Positions 1-7,033 of a stretch of 12,060 bases of DNA are shown here, piece by piece. Each line of letters starts with the position of its first letter. Within the stretch, counting starts at the first letter, position 1. Where the stretch lies: assembly GCA_023412435.1 (NCBI GenBank), contig JAEYNS010000063.1:1-12060 (forward strand), read 5' to 3'. The notes below the pieces were generated by a model. The model had not been told where the DNA came from, did not search any database, and worked only from the letters and a program-made list of their open reading frames with translations. A program made the translations under genes and the position numbers. The DNA is from Actinomycetes bacterium (lineage in GTDB: Bacteria > Actinomycetota > Actinomycetes > Propionibacteriales > Propionibacteriaceae).

Positions 1-104
1 CCTCCGAGCCGCAGGTGCCGCCGACGCTGATGCCGCCGCACGGGTCGGACGAGCCGCCCACCCTGCTCCACCACCGGCAGCGGCGCCACCCCGACGAGGG
101 GTAG
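1..104 (+). CDS. C-terminal end of an unidentified protein (partial)
   Basis: Only the last 33 codons are visible, read in the frame that starts at base 3 and ends at TAG 102-104. Every third codon position in the stretch is G or C, as expected for a real gene in this genome. The visible tail is rich in proline, histidine and arginine and ends RRHPDEG. It looks like a disordered C-terminus and carries no domain that I recognise, so no function can be given. The gene converges on the S9 peptidase gene, with only 3 bp between the two stop codons and no room for a separate terminator. A second frame is also open here but continues into the neighbouring peptidase gene and is less likely to be real. 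Confidence 0.6.
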   Translation, partial: SEPQVPPTLMPPHGSDEPPTLLHHRQRRHPDEG

Positions 105-107
105 CGC

Positions 108-2015
108 TCAGCGCAGGTCGAGGTCAGGCAGTTCGTCGGCGGGGCTGAAGCCGTGGACGGCACCGAGGAAGGCGAGCGCCGCCTGGGCGGTGGAGATCTG
201 GTTCTCGGCGCGTCGGAACCCGTGCCCCTCCTCGGGGAACAGCAGGTAGGCGACCGGCAGGCCTCTGGCCCGTACCGCCTCGACGATCCGCTCGGCCTGG
301 CTCGGTGGCACCACCTTGTCCTGGCCGCCCTGCAGCACGAGCATGGGGCAGGAGAGCCGGTCGAGGTGGTGAATCGGGGAGCGCTCGAGGTAGACCTCCC
401 GGCCCTGGGGATACGGTGCGACCAGCCGGTCCAGGTAGCGCGACTCGAACTTGTGGGTGTCGGTCGCCAGGGTCTCCAGGTCGCCCACACCGTAGAGGCT
501 GATCCCTGCGGCGAAGACGTCGCTGCTGGTCAGCGCGGCGAGCGTGGTGTAGCCGCCGGCCGAGCCGCCCCGGATCGACAGCCGGTGCGGATCCGCCCTG
601 CCCTGCCCGACCAGGGTGAGGGCTGCGTCCACGCAGTCGCGGACGTCGACGATGCCCCAGGCTCCCCGCAGCCGCTCCCGGTAGGCCCTGCCGTAGCCGG
701 CCGAGCCGCCGTAGTTGACGTCCAGGATGCCGATCCCGCGGGAGGTCCAGAACTGGGTGGCCAGCCGAAACTCGGGGCCGGAGAACCCGGTCGGTCCGCC
801 GTGGCTCCAGACCTGCACCGGGGGCAGCTCGCCGTCGGGGGCGGTGAAGGCGGGGTTGGTCGGCGGGTAGTACCAGGCGTGCACCTCGCCCTGGGGGCCC
901 TCCCAGGTGACCGACTCGGCGCGGGAGGTCAGCGCCGGGTCAGGTACCCGCTCCGACGTAGCCTTCACCACCGTCCGCGCCCCGGTCTCCCAGTCCAGCT
1001 CGACCAGCGCTGCCGGGCGGTCGGCATAGCCCAGCAGGGCCAGGCAGCGCGACCGCGCCCCGCTGACCTGAGCGGAGACCGCGTCGGATTCGATCAGCTC
1101 GAGGTGGGCGTTGCGGCCCTCAGCGTGGTGGATGATCGCCAACGAGGCGAAGCCGTGCACCAGCACGCTGCAGCCGATCCGGCCGGCGTCGATCACGCAG
1201 TACGGCGCCGGGCCCAGCGTCCACGGCGCGCCGCAGAAGTCAGCAGGGGCCTCGTACACGAGCGCGGCGTGGGTCCCGTCCCAGCGGTGGAAGTTCCAGA
1301 AGCCGTCGGGGTCGGCCAGGAACACCAGCGAGCCGTCAGGGGACCACGCCGGGTAGACCGCCGAGACGCCGGGACCTCCCGCCACGTGCTGGACGTTCTG
1401 CGGGTCGGCCAGCGGCGCAACCTTGAGCAGGGTCGCGTCCCACGGCATGTCGGGGTGGTTCCACTCGACCCAGGCCAGCCGGCCGTCGACGGACAGTACA
1501 GGATGGGCGTAGAAGTCGGCGCCGCGCGCCAGCACCCTGCCACCGGCGGGGTTGTCCCCGTCCAGGTCGAGCGCGACGACGGTGGTCTCGGGCTCGACCC
1601 CCGGGCGGGAGTGGTCCTCCCTGACCGCGAGCACCAGTCGGCGGGCGGGATCCAGGAAGAGCGCGGCGTAGCGCCAGTGATCACCGGGGGCGAACTGGCG
1701 CGGCGACCCATCGGGCTCGACGACGTGCAGCGAACCGTCCGGCCAGGTCGAGTAGACCAGGATGCCGTCGGCCACCGTCCAGTCGCCGCCGCCGTACTCG
1801 TTCACCCCGGTGCGGACGTAGGAGTGAGGGGTCAGCTCGGTGCGACCGGCACCGTCCTCGCGCCACACCGAGACCCGACCGCCCTGCTCGGGATGGGCCT
1901 GGGTCCAGTAGCGCGCCCCGTCCGAGACGGTTCCGTAGGCGAGACCGACGGTCGCTGCCGTCAGGTCAGCGGCCGAAATGGGAGAGGTCCAGCTTCCGTA
2001 GGGCGCGTGCGGCAT
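108..2015 (-). CDS. S9 family peptidase (prolyl oligopeptidase-like, acylaminoacyl-peptidase type)
   Basis: A 635-residue serine peptidase of the prolyl oligopeptidase family, expected to cleave short peptides in the cytoplasm; no signal peptide is seen. The N-terminal part to about residue 370 has repeated WSPDGS and DPDG blade-type turns typical of a beta-propeller. The C-terminal alpha/beta-hydrolase domain carries a complete triad: Ser485 in RGGSAGGY, Asp566 in GGQDKVVP and His598 in EEGHGF. SHGGPT, before the catalytic domain, is the usual oxyanion-side motif. The length fits the family. I place the start at the ATG at 2015 (MPHAPYGSW). An in-frame start at 2078 would code 21 extra Gly/Pro/Ala-rich residues directly out of the terminator hairpin of the upstream gene. 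No good ribosome binding site precedes 2015. Substrate specificity cannot be read from the sequence. Confidence 0.93.
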   Translation of the reverse strand: MPHAPYGSWTSPISAADLTAATVGLAYGTVSDGARYWTQAHPEQGGRVSVWREDGAGRTELTPHSYVRTGVNEYGGGDWTVADGILVYSTWPDGSLHVVEPDGSPRQFAPGDHWRYAALFLDPARRLVLAVREDHSRPGVEPETTVVALDLDGDNPAGGRVLARGADFYAHPVLSVDGRLAWVEWNHPDMPWDATLLKVAPLADPQNVQHVAGGPGVSAVYPAWSPDGSLVFLADPDGFWNFHRWDGTHAALVYEAPADFCGAPWTLGPAPYCVIDAGRIGCSVLVHGFASLAIIHHAEGRNAHLELIESDAVSAQVSGARSRCLALLGYADRPAALVELDWETGARTVVKATSERVPDPALTSRAESVTWEGPQGEVHAWYYPPTNPAFTAPDGELPPVQVWSHGGPTGFSGPEFRLATQFWTSRGIGILDVNYGGSAGYGRAYRERLRGAWGIVDVRDCVDAALTLVGQGRADPHRLSIRGGSAGGYTTLAALTSSDVFAAGISLYGVGDLETLATDTHKFESRYLDRLVAPYPQGREVYLERSPIHHLDRLSCPMLVLQGGQDKVVPPSQAERIVEAVRARGLPVAYLLFPEEGHGFRRAENQISTAQAALAFLGAVHGFSPADELPDLDLR

Positions 2016-2042
2016 GGCCGTCACTGTAGCGCCGGGCAAAGC

Positions 2043-2073
2043 GGACGGCCCCGGCGCGGAGCCGGGGCCGTCC
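2043..2073 (-). terminator. Intrinsic terminator of the DUF7455 gene
   Basis: A perfect 13-bp inverted repeat, GGACGGCCCCGGC and GCCGGGGCCGTCC, flanks the 5-nt loop GCGGA. It begins 12 bp past the stop codon of the DUF7455 gene. The stem is almost all G+C, and only a short T run (CTTT) follows on the - strand, which is common for terminators in high-GC actinomycetes. Being symmetric, it could also act on the + strand, but no + strand gene ends here. Confidence 0.8.
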
Positions 2074-2085
2074 GTCAATCAACGC

Positions 2086-2277
2086 TCAGGAGAGCTTGTC
2101 GGTCTCGTCGTGGATCCGGAGGGCCACCTGGCTCAGCTTGGCCGAGTGGGCGCGTCCGTGGTGACCGCAGAAGAGGAGTTCGCCGCCGGAGGGGAGGGTT
2201 ACCCGCACGTAGGCCTGGGCACCACAACGGTCGCAGCGGTCGGCTGCGGTCAGTGCGTCAAGGACGGAAGTGCTCAT
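2086..2277 (-). CDS. DUF7455 family small zinc-ribbon-like protein
   Basis: A 63-residue protein whose sequence, with ADRCDRCGAQAYV and GGELLFCGHHGR, matches the actinobacterial family that I know as DUF7455. Cys15 and Cys18 (CDRC) with Cys37 and His40 (CGHH) form a CxxC...CxxH pattern, so one bound zinc ion is likely. The C-terminal 20 residues (KLSQVALRIHDETDKLS) look helical. The role is unknown; a nucleic-acid or protein contact through the ribbon is inference. The ATG at 2277 has the Shine-Dalgarno sequence AGGA about 4 nt upstream. The gene is divergent from parE across 189 bp and is followed by a strong terminator, so it is probably its own transcription unit. From family knowledge, homologues often lie near the principal sigma-factor gene and parE in actinomycetes. 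Confidence 0.9.
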   Translation of the reverse strand: MSTSVLDALTAADRCDRCGAQAYVRVTLPSGGELLFCGHHGRAHSAKLSQVALRIHDETDKLS

Positions 2278-2466
2278 TGGGTCCTCACTCTCATCGCCAG
2301 GTAGTCACCATCATTCCCTGTCTGGAACAACGCAAAACGTGGGAATTGTTCCCCCGCTTCGCCGCTGCCCCTTCAGTGTAGGCGGTGCGGGTGACAGAGC
2401 CGGCCAGGCCCGACACCGTTGCACAACCTCCATCGAACTGTTACAGCGGCGAGATAATCTCACCCG
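2278..2466. promoter_or_regulatory. Divergent control region between the DUF7455 gene and parE
   Basis: This 189-bp non-coding stretch must hold promoters for both flanking genes. Near its middle are an inverted repeat, GGAACAA (2324-2330) and TTGTTCC (2346-2352), and an overlapping dyad, GGGAA (2341-2345) and TTCCC (2349-2353). Another half-site, TTCC (2314-2317), lies to the left. The parE-proximal end carries a clear -10 element. No gene or stable RNA is apparent. Binding of a particular regulator is not shown by the sequence alone. Confidence 0.7.
2329..2353 (-). promoter_or_regulatory. Possible ECF-sigma (SigH/SigR/SigE-type) promoter for the DUF7455 gene
   Basis: Read on the - strand, GGGAAC (2353-2348) is followed after 16 nt by GTT (2331-2329), preceded by C. 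A GGAAC/T -35 and a CGTT -10 at this distance is the known consensus shape for actinobacterial SigH/SigR/SigE promoters. Transcription would begin roughly 50 nt upstream of the ATG. The same bases belong to the inverted repeat, so they could instead be an operator. This is a motif match only. Confidence 0.35.
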
Positions 2467-2467
2467 G
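2453..2467 (+). promoter_or_regulatory. parE -10 element, probable leaderless promoter
   Basis: GATAAT at 2453-2458 is the best -10 hexamer of the intergenic region and ends 8 nt before the GTG start at 2467. Transcription would therefore begin at or next to the start codon, giving a leaderless mRNA. No convincing Shine-Dalgarno sequence lies upstream of the GTG, which agrees. No good -35 is seen at 16-18 nt spacing, which is common for actinobacterial promoters. Confidence 0.6.
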
Positions 2468-4545
2468 TGACGACGATGACCCCGCGGGCGGCAGAGGGCC
2501 GCGATTACGAAGCCAGACACCTGCTCGTGCTCGAGGGCCTGGAAGCGGTCCGCAAGCGCCCCGCGATGTACATCGGCTCGACCGACACCAAGGGCCTGAT
2601 GCACTGCCTGTGGGAGATCATCGACAACTCGGTGGACGAGGCGCTGGCCGGGTTCGGTACCTCCATCACGGTCAAGCTGGACGCCGACGGCAGCATCGCC
2701 GTCGCCGACCGCGCCCGCGGCATCCCGGTCGACATCGAGCCGCGGACCAAGCTCACCGGCGTCGAGGTGGTCTTCACCAAGTTGCACGCCGGCGGCAAAT
2801 TCGGGGCCGGCTCCTACAACGCCACCGGAGGCCTGCACGGCGTCGGGGCCTCGGTGGTGAACGCGCTGTCGTCCCGGCTGGACGTCGAGGTCGACCGCAA
2901 CGGGGCCACCCACGCGATGAGCTTCCGGCGCGGTGTCCCCGGGGTGTTCGACGGCGACGGTCCGGACGCCCCGTTCACCCCCGGTGGGGGGCTGCGCAAG
3001 GTCGGCAAAACCGCGCGGGGCGCGACCGGCACCCGGGTGCGGTACTGGCCGGACCGGCAGATCTTCCTGCCGGGCGCCGAGTTGTCGCTCAAGCAGCTGC
3101 TCGACAGGGCCCGCCAGACGAGCTTCCTCGTGCCGGGGCTCGAACTGCAGGTCACCGACGCCCGCGCAGGCGAGCCGACCACAGAGGTGTTCCGTCACGA
3201 CGGCGGGATCTCGGAGTTCTGCGACTTCCTGGCCGCCGACCCGCCGATCACCGACGTGATCCGGCTGCGCGGCACCGACAGGTTCACCGAGACCGTACCC
3301 ATGCTCGACGAGAACGGCGCGATGACCCCGACCGACGTCGAGCGGCAGGTCGAGGTCGACGTCGCGCTGCGCTGGGGGACCGGCTACGACACCAGGGTCG
3401 CCTCCTTCGTCAACATCATCGCCACCTCCAAGGGCGGTACCCACGTCACCGGTTTCGAGCGCGGTCTGGTTCGGGCCTTCGCCCGCTCGCTGGACGGCAC
3501 CCGCCTGCTGCGGGCCAACGAAGAGGTGACCAAGGACGACGTCCTTGAGGGCCTCACCGCGGTGGTCACCGTCCGGCTGGCCGAACCTCAGTTCGAGGGC
3601 CAGACCAAGGAGGTCCTCGGCACCCCGCCGGTCACCCGACTGGCGACCAGGATCGTGGAGAACGAACTGACCGGCTTCCTCACCTCGAACCGGGCAGCCC
3701 TGCGCAGTCAGGCGCGGGCCGTGATGGAGAAGGTGGTGGGCGCGTCCCGCACCCGGGTGCAGGCCCGTGCCCACCGGGACGCCCAGCGCCGCAAGAGCGC
3801 GCTCGAGTCGAGTTCGCTGCCGGCCAAGCTGGCCGACTGTCGCAGCACCGACCTGGACCGGAACGAACTGTTCATCGTCGAGGGCAACTCGGCGCTCGGC
3901 ACCGCCAAGCTGGCCCGCGACTCCGAGTTCCAGGCGCTGCTCCCGATCCGGGGCAAGATCCTCAACGTCCAGAAGGCCTCAGTCGGCGAGATGCTGAAGA
4001 ACGCCGAGTGCGCGTCCATCATCCAGGTCGTCGGGGCCGGCTCGGGACGGACCTTCGACCTCGACCAGGCGCGCTACAGCAAGGTCATCTTCATGGCCGA
4101 CGCCGACGCCGACGGCGCGCACATCCGCACGTTGCTGACGACCCTGTTCTTCAAGTACATGCGCCCGCTGCTGGAGTCGGGGCGGGTGTACACCGCCGTC
4201 CCGCCGCTGCACAGGTTCGAGCTGATCAACCCCCGCAAGGGCCAGGAGCGCTACATCTACACCTACAATGAGGCCGAGTACCGCAGGAAGCTCGCCGAAC
4301 TGACCAAGCGCGGGGTCGCGTTCAAGAAGCCGCAGCGCTACAAGGGACTGGGCGAGATGGACGCCGACCAGCTGGCCGACACCACGATGAACCCCCGGCA
4401 CCGAACGCTGCGCCGGATCACCGTGGACGAGGCGGCGGCCGCCGAGTCGGTGTTCGAGAAGCTGATGGGCAACGATGTGGCGCCGCGCAAGCAGTTCATC
4501 ATCGAGGGCGCCTACGCGCTCGACGCCGAACGCATCGACGCCTGA
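2467..4545 (+). CDS. parE: DNA topoisomerase IV subunit B (type IIA topoisomerase ATPase subunit)
   Basis: A 692-residue GyrB/ParE-type subunit, of normal length for the actinobacterial ParE branch. It hydrolyses ATP and supplies the Toprim metal site of the topoisomerase formed with ParC, whose gene is at 7949-10384. The GHKL ATPase domain comes first: Glu50 and Asn54 in WEIIDNSVDEA, Asp81 and Arg84 before GIP, and GGLHGVG. The ATP-contacting QTK loop is at Gln379-Lys381. The Toprim domain has Glu472 in VEGNSALGTAK, PIRGKILNVQKA, and Asp545/547/549 in the DADADG motif. The tail RYKGLGEMDADQL is typical. Two sites differ from the usual motifs: EGN for EGD in the Toprim, and Ala83 where GRG has Gly in the ATPase loop. 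The catalytic and metal residues are kept. The start is GTG, without a ribosome binding site but next to a good -10. Confidence 0.95.
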   Translation: MTTMTPRAAEGRDYEARHLLVLEGLEAVRKRPAMYIGSTDTKGLMHCLWEIIDNSVDEALAGFGTSITVKLDADGSIAVADRARGIPVDIEPRTKLTGVEVVFTKLHAGGKFGAGSYNATGGLHGVGASVVNALSSRLDVEVDRNGATHAMSFRRGVPGVFDGDGPDAPFTPGGGLRKVGKTARGATGTRVRYWPDRQIFLPGAELSLKQLLDRARQTSFLVPGLELQVTDARAGEPTTEVFRHDGGISEFCDFLAADPPITDVIRLRGTDRFTETVPMLDENGAMTPTDVERQVEVDVALRWGTGYDTRVASFVNIIATSKGGTHVTGFERGLVRAFARSLDGTRLLRANEEVTKDDVLEGLTAVVTVRLAEPQFEGQTKEVLGTPPVTRLATRIVENELTGFLTSNRAALRSQARAVMEKVVGASRTRVQARAHRDAQRRKSALESSSLPAKLADCRSTDLDRNELFIVEGNSALGTAKLARDSEFQALLPIRGKILNVQKASVGEMLKNAECASIIQVVGAGSGRTFDLDQARYSKVIFMADADADGAHIRTLLTTLFFKYMRPLLESGRVYTAVPPLHRFELINPRKGQERYIYTYNEAEYRRKLAELTKRGVAFKKPQRYKGLGEMDADQLADTTMNPRHRTLRRITVDEAAAAESVFEKLMGNDVAPRKQFIIEGAYALDAERIDA

Positions 4546-4572
4546 GCGGCGCTGTCCCGGGCCGGCTGCCGC

Positions 4573-5220
4573 CTAGTGCGGACGGACGCGGGCTGCCAGA
4601 CCGCGGAGCATGCCGGTGGCCATGATGTGGTCGGCGGGCACGATCACGAGCCGGTAGGCCAGATCCAGCCAGGCCGGGCTGACCGTGCCCCGGTTGCGGA
4701 TCAGCATCCGGGTGCCGCCCCCAACGGACGGTTCGAGGCTGAACGTCCACACCCAGTCAAGGCTTGCGCCGAACCGCTGCGCCCAGCCCGGCGGCAGGTG
4801 GGTTCGCGAATGCAGGACGAGCAGGCCGGGGGCGTCTGCCCGCTCGACGACGAACTCGGCCGTGCCGGGCGGCCCGTCAGGGATCGTGTCACCGGGGGAG
4901 AGCTCGCGGACGAATTGGGGATCGAGCCGGTCGGCGCTGGGGCGGTTGTCGGGGAAGAGAAGCTGGTCGACCCAGCGCGGCGTGTACCAGCCGGCGCGGT
5001 GCCAGCCGACCTGGGTGAGCCAGGGCCACACCTGCTCAGGTGGTGCCGGCAGGTCACCGGCGTGGTTGGTCACCAGCGTCGGGTTGCTGATCAACTCATC
5101 CCCGGCGAGCGGACGGTGGCGCTCCTGCGGTGTCGAGCCCGAGATCAGGCCGAGCCGGTACCAGAGCGCGTAGCCGCCGGCCAGGGCCCCGCCGAGCACC
5201 GCCAGACGTCCCCCTCGCAT
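4573..5220 (-). CDS. SRPBCC (START/polyketide cyclase-like) family protein with N-terminal membrane segment
   Basis: A 215-residue protein. Residues of about 5-27 (RLAVLGGALAGGYALW onward) form a single hydrophobic segment, probably a signal anchor that holds the protein on the membrane. The remainder resembles SRPBCC hydrophobic-pocket proteins. Landmarks are APPEQVWPWLTQVGWHRAGWYT near residues 59-80, a PGDTIPDGPPG turn, and a strand-rich C-terminal half ending in a long helix (AWLDLAYRLVIVPADHIMATGMLRGL). The ligand is unknown. The ATG at 5220 has a strong GGGGAGG upstream. The gene converges on parE, with 27 bp between the stop codons and no clear terminator between them. It lies 104 bp downstream of the carbonic anhydrase gene on the same strand, so cotranscription is possible but unproven. 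Confidence 0.85.
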   Translation of the reverse strand: MRGGRLAVLGGALAGGYALWYRLGLISGSTPQERHRPLAGDELISNPTLVTNHAGDLPAPPEQVWPWLTQVGWHRAGWYTPRWVDQLLFPDNRPSADRLDPQFVRELSPGDTIPDGPPGTAEFVVERADAPGLLVLHSRTHLPPGWAQRFGASLDWVWTFSLEPSVGGGTRMLIRNRGTVSPAWLDLAYRLVIVPADHIMATGMLRGLAARVRPH

Positions 5221-5324
5221 CGCAGCCTCCCCGGTTGGTCTGGCGAGATCCTCCCACGTGAGGTCGTCCTCCGCTGCCGAACCCGCGAACCGGACCGGCT
5301 GTCCTGAAGGGGTAGGTCGTGAGC

Positions 5325-5816
5325 TCAGCAGAGCTGTTCGAGCAGCCCGGAGTCGACGTCGTAGCGGAAGCCGCCGACGCTGGCGCGTCCGGCGATCAGG
5401 GGGTGGCCTGCCAGCAGGTCGACGTCCGCCTTCAGTCGTCCCAACTGGTCGGGATCGGCGCCCAGCTCAAGGTCGACGTCGGCGACGCCCGTGCTGTCGG
5501 CGATCCGGCGGTGCAACTCCTCCTCGTCGGTCGCCATCGCGCACCGGGTGTGCACCACGACGAGGATGCGGTCGACCCGCAGCAGGTTGACGGCCAGCAC
5601 GCAGCCGTTCAGGGCATCGGCGGTGACGTGGCCACCCGGGGTGCGAAGGATCTTCGCCTCGCCGAGATAGAGGCCGATCATTTCCAGCGGCTGCAGGCGG
5701 GAATCCATGCAGGTGACGACGGCGACGCCGGCATGGGCGTAGCCGTCGAAGTTGCGCGGGGCGGAGGTGGCGTAGCGCCGGTTGGCGGTCAGCAGATCGT
5801 CGAACGGGGAGCTCAC
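5325..5816 (-). CDS. Beta-class carbonic anhydrase
   Basis: A 163-residue beta-carbonic anhydrase (CO2 to bicarbonate and back), cytoplasmic. The zinc site is complete. Numbering from the GTG at 5816, the ligands are Cys36, Asp38 with Arg40 in the CMDSR motif, and His89 and Cys92 in HTRC. RTPGG stands where the family usually has RNAGG. Length and overall pattern resemble the short mycobacterial Rv1284-type enzymes, including the C-terminal GGFRYDVDSGLL. I chose the GTG at 5816 because AAGGTGG precedes it by 5 nt. A GTG three codons upstream (5825) would place that ribosome binding site inside the gene. The endonuclease-fold gene ends 22 bp upstream on the same strand, so the two are probably cotranscribed. 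Confidence 0.95.
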   Translation of the reverse strand: MSSPFDDLLTANRRYATSAPRNFDGYAHAGVAVVTCMDSRLQPLEMIGLYLGEAKILRTPGGHVTADALNGCVLAVNLLRVDRILVVVHTRCAMATDEEELHRRIADSTGVADVDLELGADPDQLGRLKADVDLLAGHPLIAGRASVGGFRYDVDSGLLEQLC

Positions 5817-5838
5817 GGCGTCCACCTTAGGGCCAGGC

Positions 5839-6951
5839 TCAACGCTGGGTGGCCAGCACCTCCTTCAGGTACGTGTCGGAGAAGTCGGTCTGCACCTGCA
5901 CCCACAGGGGCTGATGGTCCGACAGCTGCCAGGTGCGCCAGTCCTGGTAGCGCCGCAGCAGGCTGCGGTTCCTCGGGGAAGCGGGGACGAGGTGCTGGTA
6001 GATGGGCAGGTCTGCGTCGGTGAAGACGTCACCGAAGAGGTCGACGATCCCGCCGTCGAGGACCCGGAACCGGGGATCCTTCGCCCGCACTGCAATCTGG
6101 TCGTAGAAGTGGTCGCGGGTGGGCATCCGGTGGGCGTCGATCTGCTCCGGGACGATGAAGCCCCGGCGCTTGAGGGCCGTCATGGTCTCGTGCTCGGGGC
6201 TGACCACGTTGAAGTCGCCGAGCAGGATGTAGTTCTCGGCCTCCTGCAGGTTGCCGACCAGCTTGCTCTCGGCGTCCTGCCTGCGGGCGAAGAAGTCGAC
6301 CAGGCTCCGGATCTCCGCGATCCGGCGGCGCAGGGCGGCCCCGGACTCGGCGCCGTAGTAGATGTGGACGGTGCACAGGTTGAACCGGAACCAGCCGGCC
6401 TGGAAGGCGACCAGGAACGGCGTCCTCGCGAACTGCTGACCCACCTGAGGGCCCGGCTGGTCGTCGTCCGGCGGCTCGGCGCGGGTCGCCGTCCGCTTGG
6501 TCTCGGGCATCACCAGTTGGCCGGACGGCAGCACGATCTCGCCTGCGATGTGGCGGAAGCTGACCTTCGCCTTGTCGAACAGGAACGCCATCCGCTCGCC
6601 GTTGCCGGAGACGCCTTCGGTGGCGTCGGTGAGGATGTAGTCCCAGCCCTCGCCGAGGATCGCCACCAGCTTCTCGAACTCGTTGAGGTTGCGGTTCACC
6701 TCCTGCAGCGCGATCAGGTCGAAGCAGGATGCGATCTCGGCCAGGTAGTACAGCGACTCGGGCAGCCGTCCCGAGGAGAACTTGCTGGCCCCGAAGTCGC
6801 GGATGTTCCAGGTCGCCAGCAGCACCGTGGCGTCGGAGCGGCGGGCCCTCAGCGGAGCCAGGGTGGCCCGCATCCTCAGCAGCCGCTCGGCGCAGCGCGA
6901 GCGCATCGTGCGGTCCTCGAACTCGAGGATGCCGGTGTAGAGGTTGGACAT
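5839..6951 (-). CDS. Endonuclease/exonuclease/phosphatase (EEP) family protein
   Basis: A 370-residue metal-dependent phosphoesterase of the DNase I/exonuclease III fold. All signature positions are present: Asn49 in ATWNIRDFG, Glu84 in IALQEVN, His196 in TVHIYYG, Asp246 and Asn248 in LLGDFNV, and the Asp345-His346 pair in SDHQPLW. An active nuclease or phosphodiesterase is therefore expected, but the motifs cannot tell DNA, RNA, lipid or small-molecule substrates apart. No signal peptide is seen, so it is probably cytoplasmic. The N-terminal 40 residues are Arg/Leu-rich and helical. The ATG at 6951 has GAGAGGG about 7 nt upstream; an in-frame TTG at 6975 is less likely. It is followed after 22 bp by the carbonic anhydrase gene, with no evident functional link. 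Confidence 0.9.
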   Translation of the reverse strand: MSNLYTGILEFEDRTMRSRCAERLLRMRATLAPLRARRSDATVLLATWNIRDFGASKFSSGRLPESLYYLAEIASCFDLIALQEVNRNLNEFEKLVAILGEGWDYILTDATEGVSGNGERMAFLFDKAKVSFRHIAGEIVLPSGQLVMPETKRTATRAEPPDDDQPGPQVGQQFARTPFLVAFQAGWFRFNLCTVHIYYGAESGAALRRRIAEIRSLVDFFARRQDAESKLVGNLQEAENYILLGDFNVVSPEHETMTALKRRGFIVPEQIDAHRMPTRDHFYDQIAVRAKDPRFRVLDGGIVDLFGDVFTDADLPIYQHLVPASPRNRSLLRRYQDWRTWQLSDHQPLWVQVQTDFSDTYLKEVLATQR

Positions 6952-6979
6952 GGGGTGCCCTCTCGTCGTCGGCAAGCTA

Positions 6980-7000
6980 GCACCGCGGTCCGTCCGGTGC
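6980..7000 (-). terminator. Possible terminator hairpin after the VOC gene
   Basis: GCACCG (6980-6985) and CGGTGC (6995-7000) form a 6-bp stem with a 9-nt loop, 33 nt past the VOC stop codon. The - strand continues TAGCTT. It lies in the 82-bp gap before the endonuclease-fold gene. The stem is short for this GC content, so it could be chance. Confidence 0.3.
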
Positions 7001-7033
7001 CAGAGGCTCGGAACCGTCCGGTCAGGCCGCGGG

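Noticed and set aside
153..2381. Open frame of 742 codons on the + strand over the peptidase and DUF7455 genes
   Set aside because: It is antisense to two genes with clear motifs, runs through a terminator and the promoter region, and its product is Arg/Gly/Val-rich without family signatures.
2419..2424. TTGCAC as the -35 of the parE promoter
   Set aside because: It is 28 nt from GATAAT, too far for a sigma-70-type promoter. A pairing with TACAGC at 17 nt is possible but that hexamer is poor.
2311..3774. Long open frame (487 codons) on the - strand opposite parE
   Set aside because: It lies over the ATPase domain of parE, and its product is low-complexity Gly/Ala/Arg/Val sequence with no domain. 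Long antisense frames are expected at this GC content.
4546..4572. Terminator hairpin between parE and the SRPBCC gene
   Set aside because: Only a 5-bp GCGGC/GCCGC stem with a 17-nt loop and no pairing inside; not distinguishable from chance in GC-rich DNA.
6952..6975. TTG start adding eight residues to the EEP protein
   Set aside because: ATG 6951 has GAGAGGG at good spacing; the TTG would overlap that site and has none of its own.
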